From: Buddleja alternifolia
Lineage: Eukaryota > Streptophyta > Magnoliopsida > Lamiales > Scrophulariaceae
Length of the DNA stretch: 64,000 nt
Assembly: GCA_019426215.1 (NCBI GenBank)
Contig: CM033391.1
Location: 15,302,708-15,366,707 of the forward strand
Reading direction: 5' to 3'
Numbering within the stretch: position 1 is the stretch's first letter; every line of letters starts with the position of its first letter. Positions 44,882 through 57,254 of this stretch are shown in pieces. Made by a program: the position numbers and the translations under genes. A model generated the notes under the pieces. That model did no database searches. It was given only the letters and a program-made list of their open reading frames with translations, and had not been told where the DNA came from.

Positions 44882-46585
44882 TTAAGCGTAGAACCTTCTT
44901 AGGTTCTGAATATTCCAAGGACGAGGCAGATCTTTCCCATATAGGTCTTGTAGCCTATAAGTCTCTTTCTTTGTTAACTTCGTGACCTTAAAAGGTCCTT
45001 CCCAATTTGGGTCGAGCTTACCTACATGTCTCGACACCTCGACCTTTTTCAAAACCAAGTCACCTATATGGAGATTTCGTGGAAGCACCTTTCTGTTATA
45101 GGCTCTTGCCATTGTTTCTTTTTGCATCAGAATTCTAGCATAGGCCCTATCCCTCAGTTCTTCAACAACATCCAGCTCATACGCCCTCGCTTCTACATTC
45201 TCGCCGGGATCGTACGATCGTACTTGGTACGAAACCATTCCAATTTCGGCGGGAATCACTGCTTCCGAACCGTATACAAGGCAAAATGGTGATTCACCTG
45301 TCGAGGTTCTCAGGGTCGTACGATATGGCCATAAAGTTCCAGGTAACTCTTCAGCCTAGTTACCTTTTTTCCCCTCGATCCTAGCCTTAAGATGTTGAAG
45401 AAGTATCCTGTTTGCCACCTCAGTTTGTCCATTCGCCCGGGGATTGCCCACTGCTGTGAAGTTCTGTTGGATATTTAATTCTTCACACCATTTTACCACA
45501 TTTTTACTATTGAATTGGATCCCATTATCCGAAATTAGGACACGAGGGATCCCAAATCTGCACACTATATTCTTCCACAAAAACTTCATCACTTCGACCT
45601 CTGTTATCTTCGCTACTGCTTCGGCTTCAATCCACTTCGTAAAATACTCTACTGCCACTATAATGAATTTTCTCTGCCCCGCAGCAGGAGGAAAAGAGCC
45701 CAAGATATCTATCCCCCACTGATCAAACGGATAAACAATCCTAATCGATTCCATTTCAGTAGCTGGCCGATGCAACAGGCTCGAATTAAACTGACACTCC
45801 ACACATTTTTTGGCAAACTCAAATGCATCTTTTACTAGCGTTGGCCAGTAGTATCCTTGCCTTACTATCTTTTGGGCTAACGCACGGCCTCCTAAATGGT
45901 TTCCACAACTTCCTTCGTGAATTTCTCTCATCACATACTCTGCCTCAGAAGGAGTGAGGCAACGTAACAGTGGGCCAGCTGAGGATCGTTTATAGAGCTC
46001 CTCGTCAATGATTGTGAACCTTGAAGCTATATATACGATCCTTCGGGCCATGTTACGATCCTCAGGCAATTCACCCTTCGACAGGTACAATTTTATCTCA
46101 TCTTTCCAGTTCTCCTCATTGGCTGTGACCATTACCTCTGTAGCTTCGTTTGCTGAGATCTTCAATTTTTCAGATACCAACAGGGTAACCGTCCGACTTT
46201 TTATGCCAGTAATTAAGTTTGCAAATTTTGAAAGAGCATCGGCTCTCTCATTTTCACCTCGTGGGATTTGGTAGATATGAATCTTTTCAAATTCATTCAT
46301 CATCTTTCTCACCTTTTTTAAGTAAGACACGTGGCTCCTTTCCTTCGTTTCATACGAACCCGAGATCTGGTTTGCCACAAGCTGGGAATCCGTGTATGCA
46401 TTCAAATGTTTCACCCTCATGTTCTTTGCCATCTCTAAGCCAGTCATTAAAGCTTCGTATTCAGCTTCGTTATTAGATACCTCAAAGTTCAGCTTGATGG
46501 CAAATTCATGATCATTGCCTGCATTCAAAAGTTGCAACAATTTATGCGTTTTTCCTAGGAACAATCGTAATAGAGTCACCCCCAA
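44882..46585 (-). pseudogene. Tat element 1 pol: second RNase H and integrase
   Basis: Reading leftward from 46585. First comes an RNase H-like domain with NNEAEYEALMTGLEMAK and ENERADALSKFA, the archaeal-type second RNase H that marks the Tat lineage. Then follow the integrase HHCC zinc finger (HEGSCGNHLGGRAL, KKCVECQ), the catalytic core (WGIDILGSFPP, LISDNGIQFNS, the Glu-containing NGQTEVANR), and the C-terminal GPFKVTKL chromodomain-like tail with LRRFYA at the end. The frame is continuous from 46585 to 44882 except for one TAG at 45356-45358. Integrase inserts the element's DNA into chromosomes. One suppressible-looking stop suggests the element is fairly young. Confidence 0.9.
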
Positions 46586-46636
46586 TTATACGCTTATTAC
46601 AAAGCGGATTGTTAGCTTTGATCAGAAGTACGTTGT

Positions 46637-49090
46637 TTACGAGGCAAAATTATGCAATGTAATTTTTGTACCTTCTGGGTCTCGTAACCATACCCCTATG
46701 CCCCCCTTCTGGGTCATGGATGAGCCATCTACATGAAGCATCCATGGGCCAGAAGTAGCATTTTCTTGTTCATTGCTTGCTATCATTTCGACTATAAAAT
46801 CCGCCAGTGCTTGTGCTTTCACGGCGGTTCGTGGCTTGTACTCGATTGAAAATTCACCGAGTTCAACAGCCCATTTTACGAGGCGCCATGAAACATCGAG
46901 TTTAGCCAAAATTTGCCTCAGAGGTTGATCTGTAAGCACCACAATATTATGTGATTGAAAATAGGGTCGCAACTTACGAACTGCAGTTATTAGGGCTAAT
47001 GCCCATTTTTCAATTTGAGTGTAGTTTTTCTCAGCTCCCTGCACCGTTCTACTGATGTAGTAGACTGACTTTTTATCTCCGTCCTGTTCACGAAGCAAAG
47101 CAGCACTCACTGCCTTGTCGGATATAGCTAAGTATAACATTAGAGGTTCTCCAACCACTGGCTTCGTTAATAACAGAGCAGAGGTCAAATACCTTTTTAG
47201 TTCTTGGAATGCATTTTCACATTCCACTGTCCATTTGAAATTTTTTACCTTTTTTAGGATTTTAAAGAAATGCAGGCCACGATCTGCAGATCTTGATATG
47301 AACCTGCTGAGACTAGCCATTCTCCTAGTTAATTTTTGGACCTCTTTTACAGATTTCGGGGATTGCATCTCCACGACTGCTTTTATTTTTTCTAGATTTG
47401 CTTCGATGCCATGCTCCGTGACCATAAAACCCAAGAATTTTCCTCCTCTAACTCCAAATGTACACTTCTTTGGATTTAGTTTCATCCCATACTCGCGCAT
47501 AATCTGGAAGGCAGTTTGTAGATGACCCAAGTGCTCATTCTCTTCCACACTCTTGACCAACATATCATCAACATAGACCTCCATGGTCTTCCCTATTTCA
47601 CTTCTGAACATCATGTTCACCAACCTTTGGTAAGTTGTTCCGGAGTTTCTGAGCCCAAAAGGCATCACGTTGTAACAGTATACCCCCTTTGCCGTGACAA
47701 AGGAGGTTTTGTCCCTATCTTCCGTTGCCATCATGATCTGATTGAAACCTTGGTATGCGTCCACCATGCTCAAGAGGGCGCACCCAGCCGTCGAATCCAC
47801 GAGAAGATCAATACGAGGCAGTGGGTACGGATCGCGAGGACATGCCTTGTTCAAATCAGTAAAATCTACACACATACGCCATTGATCTCCTGATTTGGGT
47901 ACAAGTACTACATTTGCTAGCCAATCAGTAAACTGAATCTCCCGGATATGGCCCACCTCGAGTAACTTATTCACTTCTACCTCTATGATCGCATTCCTGT
48001 CCGGCCTAAAATTCCTACGCTTCTGCTTCACCGGTTTTGCTTTTGGATCTAAGTTCAGACAATGCACTATCACTTCGGGGTCGATCCCTCTGAAGTCCGA
48101 AGCCTGCCATGCAAACATATCGGAATTCTCCCTAAGGAACCCAATTATCATCATTTCCAATCTCTCCGGCATCTGAGACCCTACTTTGGTAGTTCTGTTT
48201 GAGTCTCCAGGGAACAATTCAACAGTTTTATGTTCCATTGGTTCGACTCTTCCAGATTCTGTGCGAGCCCGTTTTACAGGATCTTTCTCCACCTATTCAC
48301 TAGGTGTAGCAACACCTTCTAACTTCTTCATTTTCCATTGCTTTTCACTTTTTTCTTCCCTTAAGGACATGGTGTAACACTCCCTGGCAATCTTCTGATC
48401 GCATCGTACAACCGCGACTCCACCACTTGTCATAAATTTTAATTTCAAGTGTTTTATCGACACTACGGCTTCAAAAAAATTCAACCCAGGTCGGCCTATA
48501 ATTGCATTGTAAGAAAAAGGTGCATCAACCACCAAAAACTTTATCATTACCGTTTTTCTCTTGGATTCGTATCCCAACGAGGCGGGTAAATCTATTGTTC
48601 CCAAAGGGGAAACTTCTCCTCCTCCAAACCCCTTTAAAGGAGTATTTACAGGGGTAAGTCTCTTTTCATCAAAATTCATTTTTCTCAAGACATGTAAGAA
48701 CAGAATATCTGCGGAGCTGCCATTGTCTACTAACACTCTGTGAACAGAGAAGTTTGCCACATTCAGAGTGACCACCATTGGATCATCATGAGGTCGTATC
48801 ACTCCTTCGTAATCACGGTCATCGAAGCTAATGACTTCGTATCCTGATGTAACATTCATCACGGGCAGTGATCCGCCTCTTTTTTCGTGGGATTGGACAT
48901 CATGGAGGTGCCTTCTCCGTGCACTATGGGAGTCTCCATATGAGGGACCCCCAGCCATGGTATGAATCTCACCCCCACAATTGTGGATTATTTTGAACTT
49001 CGTGAGTTCGTTTTCATCACGTCGGGGCAGATTCTTCCGGTCGTCATGATATCTATCATCATTATGCTCGCGACCTCTACCTCTCTCCAT
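46637..49090 (-). pseudogene. Tat element 1 pol: protease, reverse transcriptase, RNase H
   Basis: One frame from 49090 to 46637 with a single TAG at 48293-48295. Residues 125-145 of the first part hold the aspartic protease (VDNGSSADILF). The second part is the reverse transcriptase, with SMVDAYQGFNQI, FGLRNSGTTYQR and an intact catalytic YVDD, followed by the first RNase H (ISDKAVSAALLREQ, VLTDQPLRQILAK). At 46519-46640 a stop-filled segment of about 120 bases separates it from the second RNase H in the same frame. It has GT-AG ends but splicing it would shift the frame by one. Conserved catalytic residues suggest recent activity. Confidence 0.9.
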
Positions 49091-49099
49091 TTCCTTTCC

Positions 49100-50580
49100 T
49101 CATTCCCGAGATCGACTTCTAGACCTATGGTCTCGTCGTGTCCCTTCTCCTTGCTTTTTCATTTCAGCCTCACGGGCCTTGTCGATAAATTCATGCAAAT
49201 AACCTTGGCTAATCAATCTCTGGATTTCATCTTTCAATTGAAAATAATCCTCAGTGTCATGCCCATTGTCTTTGTGAAAGCGACAATATTTGTGGCTATT
49301 TTTCCTTTTTGGATCGTATTTCATCTTTTTGGGCCAAACGAGCAATTTTGAATTTTCAATGGCCATCAGGGTTTTGCCCCGTGTCATTTTTAGAGGTGTG
49401 TAACTTTCATACTTCGTGTATCGCGATTGCCGTTCTTGATCCTTATCGGATCTCGGCATTCCACGTCGCTCGAGTTGCTCTTTATTTTGCTTCGATGCCT
49501 TCTTCTCGGCTCTCTTAATCCTATATACCTCCTCTTCGTGTATAGACTGCCTCGCAAGGATCATCATCCCTTCTTGATCTACGGGAGGGTTTCGTATCAA
49601 CGCCTCAGCCAATGGTCCTTCCTTCAAGCCATTAATAAACAACTGCTGAATTACCTCATGCTGCACACCTTGGACATCCAGGGCTTCGTCATTGAATCTG
49701 TCTACAAACTCCCTCAGCGTTTCTTCTTCTCGCTGCTTTATCCCGTCGATACTGATTTTGCCGCGCGAGCCTTACTAGCAAAATGATTCTCAAATTTTCG
49801 AACAAATTGTTCATACGACACGATTGTGCCTGGGGGCTGATTTACGAACCAATCCAAAGCCCGGCCCACGAAGGTAGTTGGGAAAATCTTTGCATTTGCT
49901 GCATCACTTAAATTATGCAACACCATCATCGTTTCAAAAGTAACTACATGTTCCCTAGGATCCCGAGTTCCATCGTATTTCGGAAGATCCGGTACTTTGA
50001 AATGTAACGGCATACCTTATGAAAGGATATCCACATGAAAAGGTGAACTACGATGCTGCAGTGCTGAAACCTAGATCGTTCTCTTCTGTGGCATTTCACC
50101 GTGCATTATCTCGCCGGGTTCTACCTCAACCCTGGCTCTTTCACGTCGTGCTGAGTTAGCATCACTTCGTGCCTCATGTGGACTCCCTTCCCTTTCACCT
50201 CTTCGGTCCCCTTCGCCTCGGCTCGTTTCACCCTGTTCCCTTCGTGGGTCAGGTTCGTGAAATAACCTTCGGCGTGCCCCCATTTTGCGAGCATCTTCCC
50301 CTCGTTCCCTTTCTGGGTTGAGTTCTGGGAATTTTCGTCCTGGGATAGCCGGGGTAGGATGGGCAGTCCCCACGTTTGGCGTCACTGGCATTTTAGCCAA
50401 CTGCTCTTGCAAGAACTTCTGTCCCCACTCTTGCACCCTTCTGTCGAACTCTGTCTCAGTCATTGTAATCAATCTTTCCCGTGGCGGCTCCACTTTGAGT
50501 CCTTGCTGGGGATCTCCTAATGGTGATCCTTGAGGCTCTACTACTACATCCTCTGCTTGTCTCTGCTCTGTTTCTTCCAT
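49100..50580 (-). pseudogene. Tat element 1 gag
   Basis: Starts at the ATG at 50580 (MEETEQRQ). The first 170 residues are polar, with Arg/Glu-rich repeats. A stop lies at 50071, after which the capsid-like Gag domain resumes in the same frame at 50013 (KYDGTRDPREHVVTFE, GRALDWFVNQ). A frameshift lies between 49738 and 49667. The remaining frame holds the C-terminal capsid and a CRFHKDNGHDTEDYFQLK zinc-knuckle-like motif typical of Tat/Athila Gag. A TGA at 49100 separates it from pol. Gag forms the particle that carries the RNA. Confidence 0.88.
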
Positions 50581-50619
50581 TACCCTGACTAATACTACCA
50601 AACAAAGGGAAACGAAAGG

Positions 50620-50638
50620 TTTCCCACAGACGGCGCCA
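50620..50638 (-). other. Primer-binding site of Tat element 1
   Basis: On the minus strand TGGCGCCGTCTGTGGGAA begins two bases after the 5' LTR end. This primer site is common in plant Tat-lineage Gypsy elements and differs from the tRNA-Met type of Copia. Confidence 0.85.
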
Positions 50639-50640
50639 AA

Positions 50641-51177
50641 TGATTTAGCCTGATTTTCGTGGTGAAGAACCAAATAAATCCAACGACCCAAGGGGGTCAA
50701 AACCACATGAACAATACACAATATTATGGACTGGACTTGATAAAAACAAGTTGCCTACGTACCTAGTATCTAGGATCAAGTCCGGACGTAGTTCAAATGA
50801 GCAGATTATATTATATGTAATGGCTTCGTGTTATACGAGGCTAATTCTTTGATGAATATTCCGAGTGAAATTTAACTCTGTATAATTAAACAGTATTATG
50901 AGTGAATTTATTGCTTGTCCTCCCCATAAATGAACAAGAGGAGGTATTTATAAGTGATGAGATAACCACTATTCAAGACATGACAATTAGGCCTGCTGAG
51001 ACTGAGCAGGTGTCAACTAATGATTGGAACCACGTCATATGGGTCACTGGGTCGAAGAACCGGGTCGGGTCGTAACCCGACCTGCTAAGTCACTTATATT
51101 GTTTAAAGTAACAACAACCCAATATTGTTGACCGTTGACCATGGGAGAATGAGGGGAAGAATATTTGACACTCATCA
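50641..51177 (-). mobile_element. 5' LTR of Tat element 1
   Basis: Complete, 537 bases, TG at one end and CA at the other (TGATTTAGCC to CACTCATCA on the plus strand). It abuts the BIR1-like fragment D at 51178 (GAATC). The other end of the element is truncated, so a target duplication cannot be checked. Confidence 0.9.
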
Positions 51178-51282
51178 GAATCCATCAACAAATGGAAATG
51201 GATCATCCTCTCCTGATTCACAAGGGTCTAAAGGGTAACCACAGGGCCCTCTATTATTTGCGTAAATTTCAGCAGGAAATAT
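51178..51282 (-). pseudogene. BIR1-like copy D, ectodomain fragment
   Basis: On the minus strand it reads a tyrosine-Ala-Asn-Asn motif, CGYPLDPCESGEDDPFPF and then the Tat LTR. This is the cysteine cap after the last LRR, diverged from copies A and B (for example Asp-Asp insertion and Arg for Gly before the Cys). It is cut on one side by the Tat insertion; on the other, at about 51282, homology is lost. The rest of the copy is gone from this window. Confidence 0.8.
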
Positions 51283-51417
51283 TGGTGATTGATGATCCAT
51301 TCGACTCTATTACTGGACTTCAGAGCAAGAAAATGTTATAATAGTGTTTAACTTAGAAAACAAGTAAATGGGTGTTCTATCAAATGCAACATCTTGTTAG
51401 GCCAACTACTTTGGGCT

Positions 51418-51600
51418 TTATTGACTTGACTTGACTTGACTTGAGGTCAATATGAGCTTAGGTGGTAGCTAGAGGGAAGTTGCGCACATCTTTCCACTAT
51501 GCACTCATTAATGATTAGGATTGGGTTAGTTGTGCTTGGACCCACCCCACCTCCTAATTCGGGGTAATTATCAATTTCTACTTTCGGGCTATGAAAATTA
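51418..51600 (-). repeat. BIR1-like upstream region, copy D
   Basis: Inverse of 16560-16720 upstream of copy A, with 'gtagctagagggaagttgcg' and 'acttgacttgacttgac' (a short GACTT array at 51424). It lies only 140 bases from fragment D, so nearly the whole ectodomain between promoter and cap was deleted. Confidence 0.75.
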
Positions 51601-52129
51601 TAGTCATCTCCTCTATTGCTATATATATTATACGAGGAAACTCCCCAAATTTACAGTACTATTTTTGTTGTCCTTCAATTTATTCTTGTTTTTTTTCATG
51701 CGGCTTACTAAACGACGCCATTTTGCTGCTTCATACTTTTAGCATGGTCATTTGAATTTGTATATAATTTGAAATTTGAGTTCCCTTATATGAAACTAGG
51801 CCCACAAACATGTGACACCCCGACTATGCGAACCGTTGTTGGGATAGGCCGCAAGGGCCCCCAACATATGTTATAGCTCCAGATATAGTTACTCCTAGCA
51901 GTCATTCATTTTATGTATTATAATTATTATTTTAATATGAGAAGGGTAGAACCTGATCTACAATAATTTTTCGTCGTCATTCGTTTTATTTTTATTTTAG
52001 TTTTTGCGTGACTTGCAAAATAACGTCGTTTGGTGATTTCGTACTCTTAGCGCAGTCGTTTGGGATTATATACTTGTGGAAATTTGAGGTTCCTTGTTGA
52101 AATTGGGCCCACATGTGAGTCTTTTTTGC
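51601..52129. other. Gene-free spacer
   Basis: Two diverged repeats of about 100 bases ('acgtcgtttggtgatttcgt' at 52020 and 'acgacgccattttgctgctt' at 51710), both followed by 'cttttagc/cttagcgc' and 'ggcccaca'. No gene. Confidence 0.45.
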
Positions 52130-52138
52130 TATAATTAG

Positions 52139-52313
52139 GGAAAGTTCTAAGGTGGACCGGGAGTGTTGATCCCGGTCCATTTTTCACCACACATTCAAAT
52201 GAGTGGGGTGGTTTTCACATCCACCTACCCTGTGTAAACCACCCCACCCCAAGTGTTTGTGTGGTGAAAAATATATTGGGAGCAATATTCCCAATCCACC
52301 ATAGAATCACCCC
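52139..52313. mobile_element. Small Mutator-like MITE
   Basis: 175 bases. The ends share 'gttcta-aggtgga' and its inverse 'tccaccatagaatc'. Nine-base flanks are TATAATTAG and TATAACTAG, one change. The interior has inverted 'gtggtgaaaa/ttttcaccac' and 'ggtggtttacac'-type repeats, so it would fold into a stem. Confidence 0.75.
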
Positions 52314-52488
52314 TATAACTAGTATAAAATACGTGCAACATATTGCATGTGATATAATAGGTGGTGGTTTAATCTTAGGAATACAATTAAATCAATAAAA
52401 GCTTGTTTATAATTCTTGAGTTATATGTAAACTTAGACTAAAATTAATAACAATTACTATGCTCTAATCTATATCTATCCATATTTAT

Positions 52489-54165
52489 ATTTATACTATA
52501 CTAAAAGTGTGAATACTTTAAATGTCTATTCCAATTATAAATTTACTTCTTTACCCTTACAAATTATCTTTACAATCATAATTGAGAATAAATAATATCT
52601 TTGACACATAACATTCTCCACTTTCCTAAAAAATTAATGAATAATTAAGTCACCACCTCCATGCAATTAAATTAATGTTAGATGACATTCATCTAACATT
52701 AACAGTCGAGTAGCATTTCAACTTCCAATATCCTAAAAATATGTTATTAATATACAAGTCCTAATAAATCCCACTACACCCCTCATCCAAGTTAGCCTTT
52801 ACGTGACAAAGGCCAACTCTAGCACTTCCTCATCCAATCCAAATCATAAATATGTTCCACTTTCCTTCTCATTCTTTCTTGCCCGTTATTTCGTGAGATG
52901 AAGACCTGAATATGTGTTTCTCAACTTTCTGAATATTGGATGAAATACTATCTTACAATGAATCTGTAATCATTGGATTAGAACCTAATATTTAGAATTT
53001 GACTATTTAAATTAAGGTTTTGAAAAGGCCTGAAAATGGTAAGGATTTATGACCACTTTGCTTGATTATCTCGGGCTTGCTTTGAAACACTCTTTTCGCT
53101 TTGTATCTCCTCCTTGATGCTCATCATCTTATCATTTTCATTCAGTCCCCTCGCTTTTCGCAAGAACCCTTGCTTATTTCTAGCTCTAGAAATCTTGCAC
53201 TTGTTATGTCATCATCTGTGCATTCAGAACCTCTCAAACAGTCAATCGTCTTTAATTAACATACAAAGTTAGTGACTAATGATTCTTTTTAACTTATGCA
53301 TAAGTGTACTACTGCCGACAAAATGCATGAAACAATATTGAATTATGGATCAGATTAACTATGTCACATCAAAATCACATTGCGAAAACAGTTTTTGAGA
53401 TAGAATTCATCATTAGTTATCTTATCAATCCACTAATTAAAGAAAACTTCCCTATGGTTTAAAGGCTATTATTTTCATACATTAGCAAACTAACCATTGA
53501 AAACAGAAGACTTCGATGTTGTCCAGTAAGCCTTTCACCATTCCAGAAGTTGGTGAAAATGGGTACGCATATGGTAAGTATGAAATTAATTATACCTGTG
53601 TAATATTGGTAGATAGCGGAGGGCCCAAGCTTGTTTAGATGAAGTTTGGTGAAGGAAGAAGACCAAGTTTTTTCTATTCAGCTTATGGGCATGATATAGT
53701 GGTGGTCATTGGCAGTACTGCAGATGGTCTTTCATCTACCATAAAGAATACTTAGGCTTCAATCTTGTCACATACGTGGTGTTTAATGTGAGCCACAATT
53801 GTTCAGTTACCATACACTATAACTTGGATTAGTTGGTTGGACTTTTCCTATAATTAATTAGTCCCATCCTATTCCATTTGTTCGTTCCTGATGTTATACT
53901 TCCATGGAATTTGGACAGTCATTGAAAAGGTTATAAGAGAAAATATTTTAATCTGATTCCATTAAACCGTTTGACTTCCATTGCATTTAATTTGTATAGG
54001 CTATTAACTTGTATAGGGGGCTAGAGTTGATTGCTAATAAAATGTGTTATTAATAACGAAGGACAATTTAGTCTTTTCACAATTGGAAGAAACAATTTGG
54101 ATATCCACACTTTTAGTATAGATGGAAGAAACAATTTGGATATCCACACTTTTAGTATAGATAGA
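52489..54165. mobile_element. Inverted-repeat element of about 1.7 kb, class unknown
   Basis: Starts 'ctatactaaaagtgtgaata' and ends with the inverse 'atccacacttttagtata'. The inverted similarity runs about 70 bases, with 'ttacttctttaccctt' versus 'gactaaattgtccttc' further in. The right end is duplicated as a 39-base tandem pair at 54088-54165. The interior, 52750-54000, has no recognisable gene. Helitron-related or MULE-related origins are both possible. Confidence 0.5.
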
Positions 54166-54752
54166 TAGATAGATAGATGGAAGAATAGATATAGATTATT
54201 CTACTAGTTTCTTGGACTTCCTCTTCTTTATCTTTTTATTATTCCTACCCCGAGCCTCAGCCACGTTACAATTATGTTTAAAACCTTTTGATTCGTATGT
54301 GCATATTTTCACAAGTAGTGGCGATTTTGGTGTATAAGCAAACCTATGGGAGTGCATCTTCATAGTAAGATCTGAGCGTGATACTTTATTCCTACATTTG
54401 AGTGTTTAGAGAGAATTGCGATAAAGTCTACTAATTCAGCCTACTTTTGAATGAGATCATTTTGTTGATAGTTGCTCAAGGTTGTCCAGTGAATCTTAAC
54501 TATAGTTTGTGTTAATCTTTGTAGTGCTTAATTTAATTTTTTGATTCATGTTTTCTATGTTCTTTGAACGCAATTATGATGAGCTTGAGAGAAGTTTGCT
54601 TATTCTTAATTTTTGCTATGGGAGAATTTGTTAGTGTGAAAATTATACATATATTTTGTGTGTTAATTTTCTTCCATCTTTTGATCTAATTTGAGTTTGA
54701 TCGCTAGATACTTAAACAATATTTTTGTGTTGATAGGTGTTATTTGAAAGAA

Positions 54753-55141
54753 GGAAAAATTGCAACATTCATACACTATGTTGGCGTGCACGTTTTTTTG
54801 GTACTTTAAGTTGCAAAAATTCAATTTTGGTACATTAACTTGCAAAAATTGGCAATTTTGCTACAAATTGCACCGGAAAAAATTTGGGGATTTTGACTGA
54901 TTTGGAGTTATTTTTTTACCAAATTACCCTCAAAATAGTATTTTTATTAAAATAGTTAGTAAAAATAGTTATTTTAGTTAAAATAGTTATTTTAATAATT
55001 ATTTTTATTAAAAATAGTATTTTAATAAACTTAATTTTATAAATTAAATTAAAAAAAAAGAAAAAAGAAAAAAAAAGGTGGGGATGGGGAACAGTGTCAT
55101 CTTCCCCACCCCACCCTCACACAGTCCACACACACAATTAA

Positions 55142-55176
<35 letters not shown>

Positions 55177-55837
55177 CACACACACACACACGCATATACA
55201 CACACACACACAAACACACACAGTCACATATATATATATATATATACACACACGCGCCTAGATATACAGTCACATATATATATATATATCACACGCATAT
55301 ATACACACACAGTCACATATATATATATATATATACACACGCGCGCATATATATACAGCCACATAGATATATATATCACACGCATATATACACACACACA
55401 CACAGAGTTACACACACAGTTACATATATATATATATACTTACACACACAAGCGTATGTATACACAGTCGCACACATATATATATATATATATATCTCAC
55501 GCATATATACAAGGGTTGGGGTGGGTTTTTTTTTTTTTTTTTTATGAAATAAATAATTTTTTTTAGTTTATATTTAAACAAAAAATCCAATTTAAGTCAA
55601 AATTAATCAAAATCTCCCCAATTTAAGTCAAAATCAATCAAAATCCCCAATTTCAGTCAAAATCCCCAAATTTTAGTCAAAATCCCCAATTTCAGTCAAA
55701 ATCCCCAAATTTTCCGGTGCAATTTGTAGCAAAATTGCCAATTTTTACAAGTTAATGTACCAAAATTGAATTTTTGCAACTTAAAGTACCAAAAAAACGT
55801 GCACGCCAACATACTGTATGAATGTTGCAATTTTTCC
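54753..55837. mobile_element. Mutator-like element with 155-base terminal repeats and microsatellite core
   Basis: Starts GGAAAAATTGCAACATTC and ends with its inverse. The terminal repeats run about 155 bases with few changes. Perfect ten-base flanks TTTGAAAGAA lie at 54743-54752 and 55838-55847. The centre, about 55125-55505, is a compound (CA)n/(TA)n tract. A long apparent reading frame across this tract is an artefact. No transposase. Confidence 0.88.
55125..55505. repeat. Compound CA/TA microsatellite
   Basis: About 380 bases of almost unbroken alternating pyrimidine-purine sequence, arranged as three to four longer units of roughly 70-100 bases ('cagtcacatatatata' recurring at 55221, 55268, 55311). 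Confidence 0.9.
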
Positions 55838-55847
55838 TTTGAAAGAA

Positions 55848-57254
55848 AAAGAAGAATGAGCCAAAAGATGGAGCTTTGGTACAAAAACTAAGGAAAGAAA
55901 ATTTTGAGACTGTTTATTGCCGTTTTGGACGCACTTAAACTGAAGTTTGCTGCTGGAATTTCCTGTGATAACTGGAGTTGAAAAGTTTATTTTAGGAAAT
56001 CATTTGATCTCCAAATTATTATGGGATTTTATGATTAATATCCTTTGTTCGTTAGGATTTTATTTTCTTTTGCTTTTAAAACTCCTAGATTCCTATTTTA
56101 GGTAGGTTGCTTATTTGATTAGGTATCTTTCATATGTATGTTTTTTTTGGCTGAATTCTCTCTCCCCTGAATTCCATTCTAGACGTTTTATACGCTCTTA
56201 GAGAAGAGATTTTTTTGCATTTTTTTCTAGTTCACAGACGTCTTTAGCAGCCAAGGACAATCGAAATTTTGATTCTACAAAAGTTGTGATATCTAATTTA
56301 TTTTTATTCCTTCTTTATTCTTGAGTATTTACATATTTTTGTGTTTGTTAAAATTATTATTTTGATTAATTATATAATAGGGCACATTATTTAATTGTCA
56401 GAATAGTATATAGCCATTTAGAATCCAAAAATCCGTAATTGTTTGGTCAATCTTAATATTTGTAGCAGTTAAAAACGTTGATTATGATAAGTTTTTTATT
56501 GTTGTTATGAAAATATGTAATCTGGCCTAAATGAACCGAGCTTGTGAGTTTGTTGGTCAGGTGTCTCTTTAGTTCTTGATGCTATTGTTAACCCTTAGAG
56601 CTTATTTAGGGTTGTTTAATCAATAAGAGAAGTAATCAAAGAGTTTGTTTTAGTTATCAATAAAATAAAGAGAGACTAGATTGTTAGAGATTGTTAACAA
56701 CTATAGTCAATATATTCATGAATATGGAAGTAGCTTTGCATCAAGGATCAATTTTTGTAATCAAAACCGACATAACTCCTTTGGCTAGAATCTCATCACC
56801 TATTGAATTTACCTATTTATTTAATTTTACTTCCTTTAATTTGTAGTGATTTTTGCTATTTCTAGTAATTTTTAGTTTAATCGACCATCAAAATCTCCCC
56901 TTTTATTTTATTTGATAATTAAATTTGTTCAGATTCCTGTGGATTCGACTATGCTCACTACTATCTGCAAGTTTAGGAGTATGAATTATTTTTGATTAAT
57001 TCTACACCCATCATCAATATTCGATAATATATTTTATGATTTTTGTTACTATTAAATTTGTGAAAAACTTTTATTATGTTAAAATAGAAATTACTATCAC
57101 TTTGTACATCTAATTATTAATAATTTTAACATTGTCATTTTACGTCAAATTGGTGCTACCATTCTTTTTACCTTGTATTCGCTCGGAGTCCCACATCTTG
57201 AACCTCTCGGTTGACTAAGAATATCTGCATTTTGACCATACATATCCCTTCAGA
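55848..57254. other. Gene-free stretch, possible decayed LTR
   Basis: No gene. The sequence 'cctgtggattcgactatgctc' at 56938, followed by 'ctacacccatca' at 57001-57014, resembles the 3' end of plant LTRs; if right, the LTR would fill about 55900-57014. No partner LTR was found. Confidence 0.35.

Noticed and set aside
51530..51742. 70-residue frame near copy D
   Set aside because: Lies in duplicated promoter DNA and matches nothing.
55078..55566. 162-residue His/Thr/Tyr/Ile frame
   Set aside because: It is the translation of a CA/TA microsatellite.
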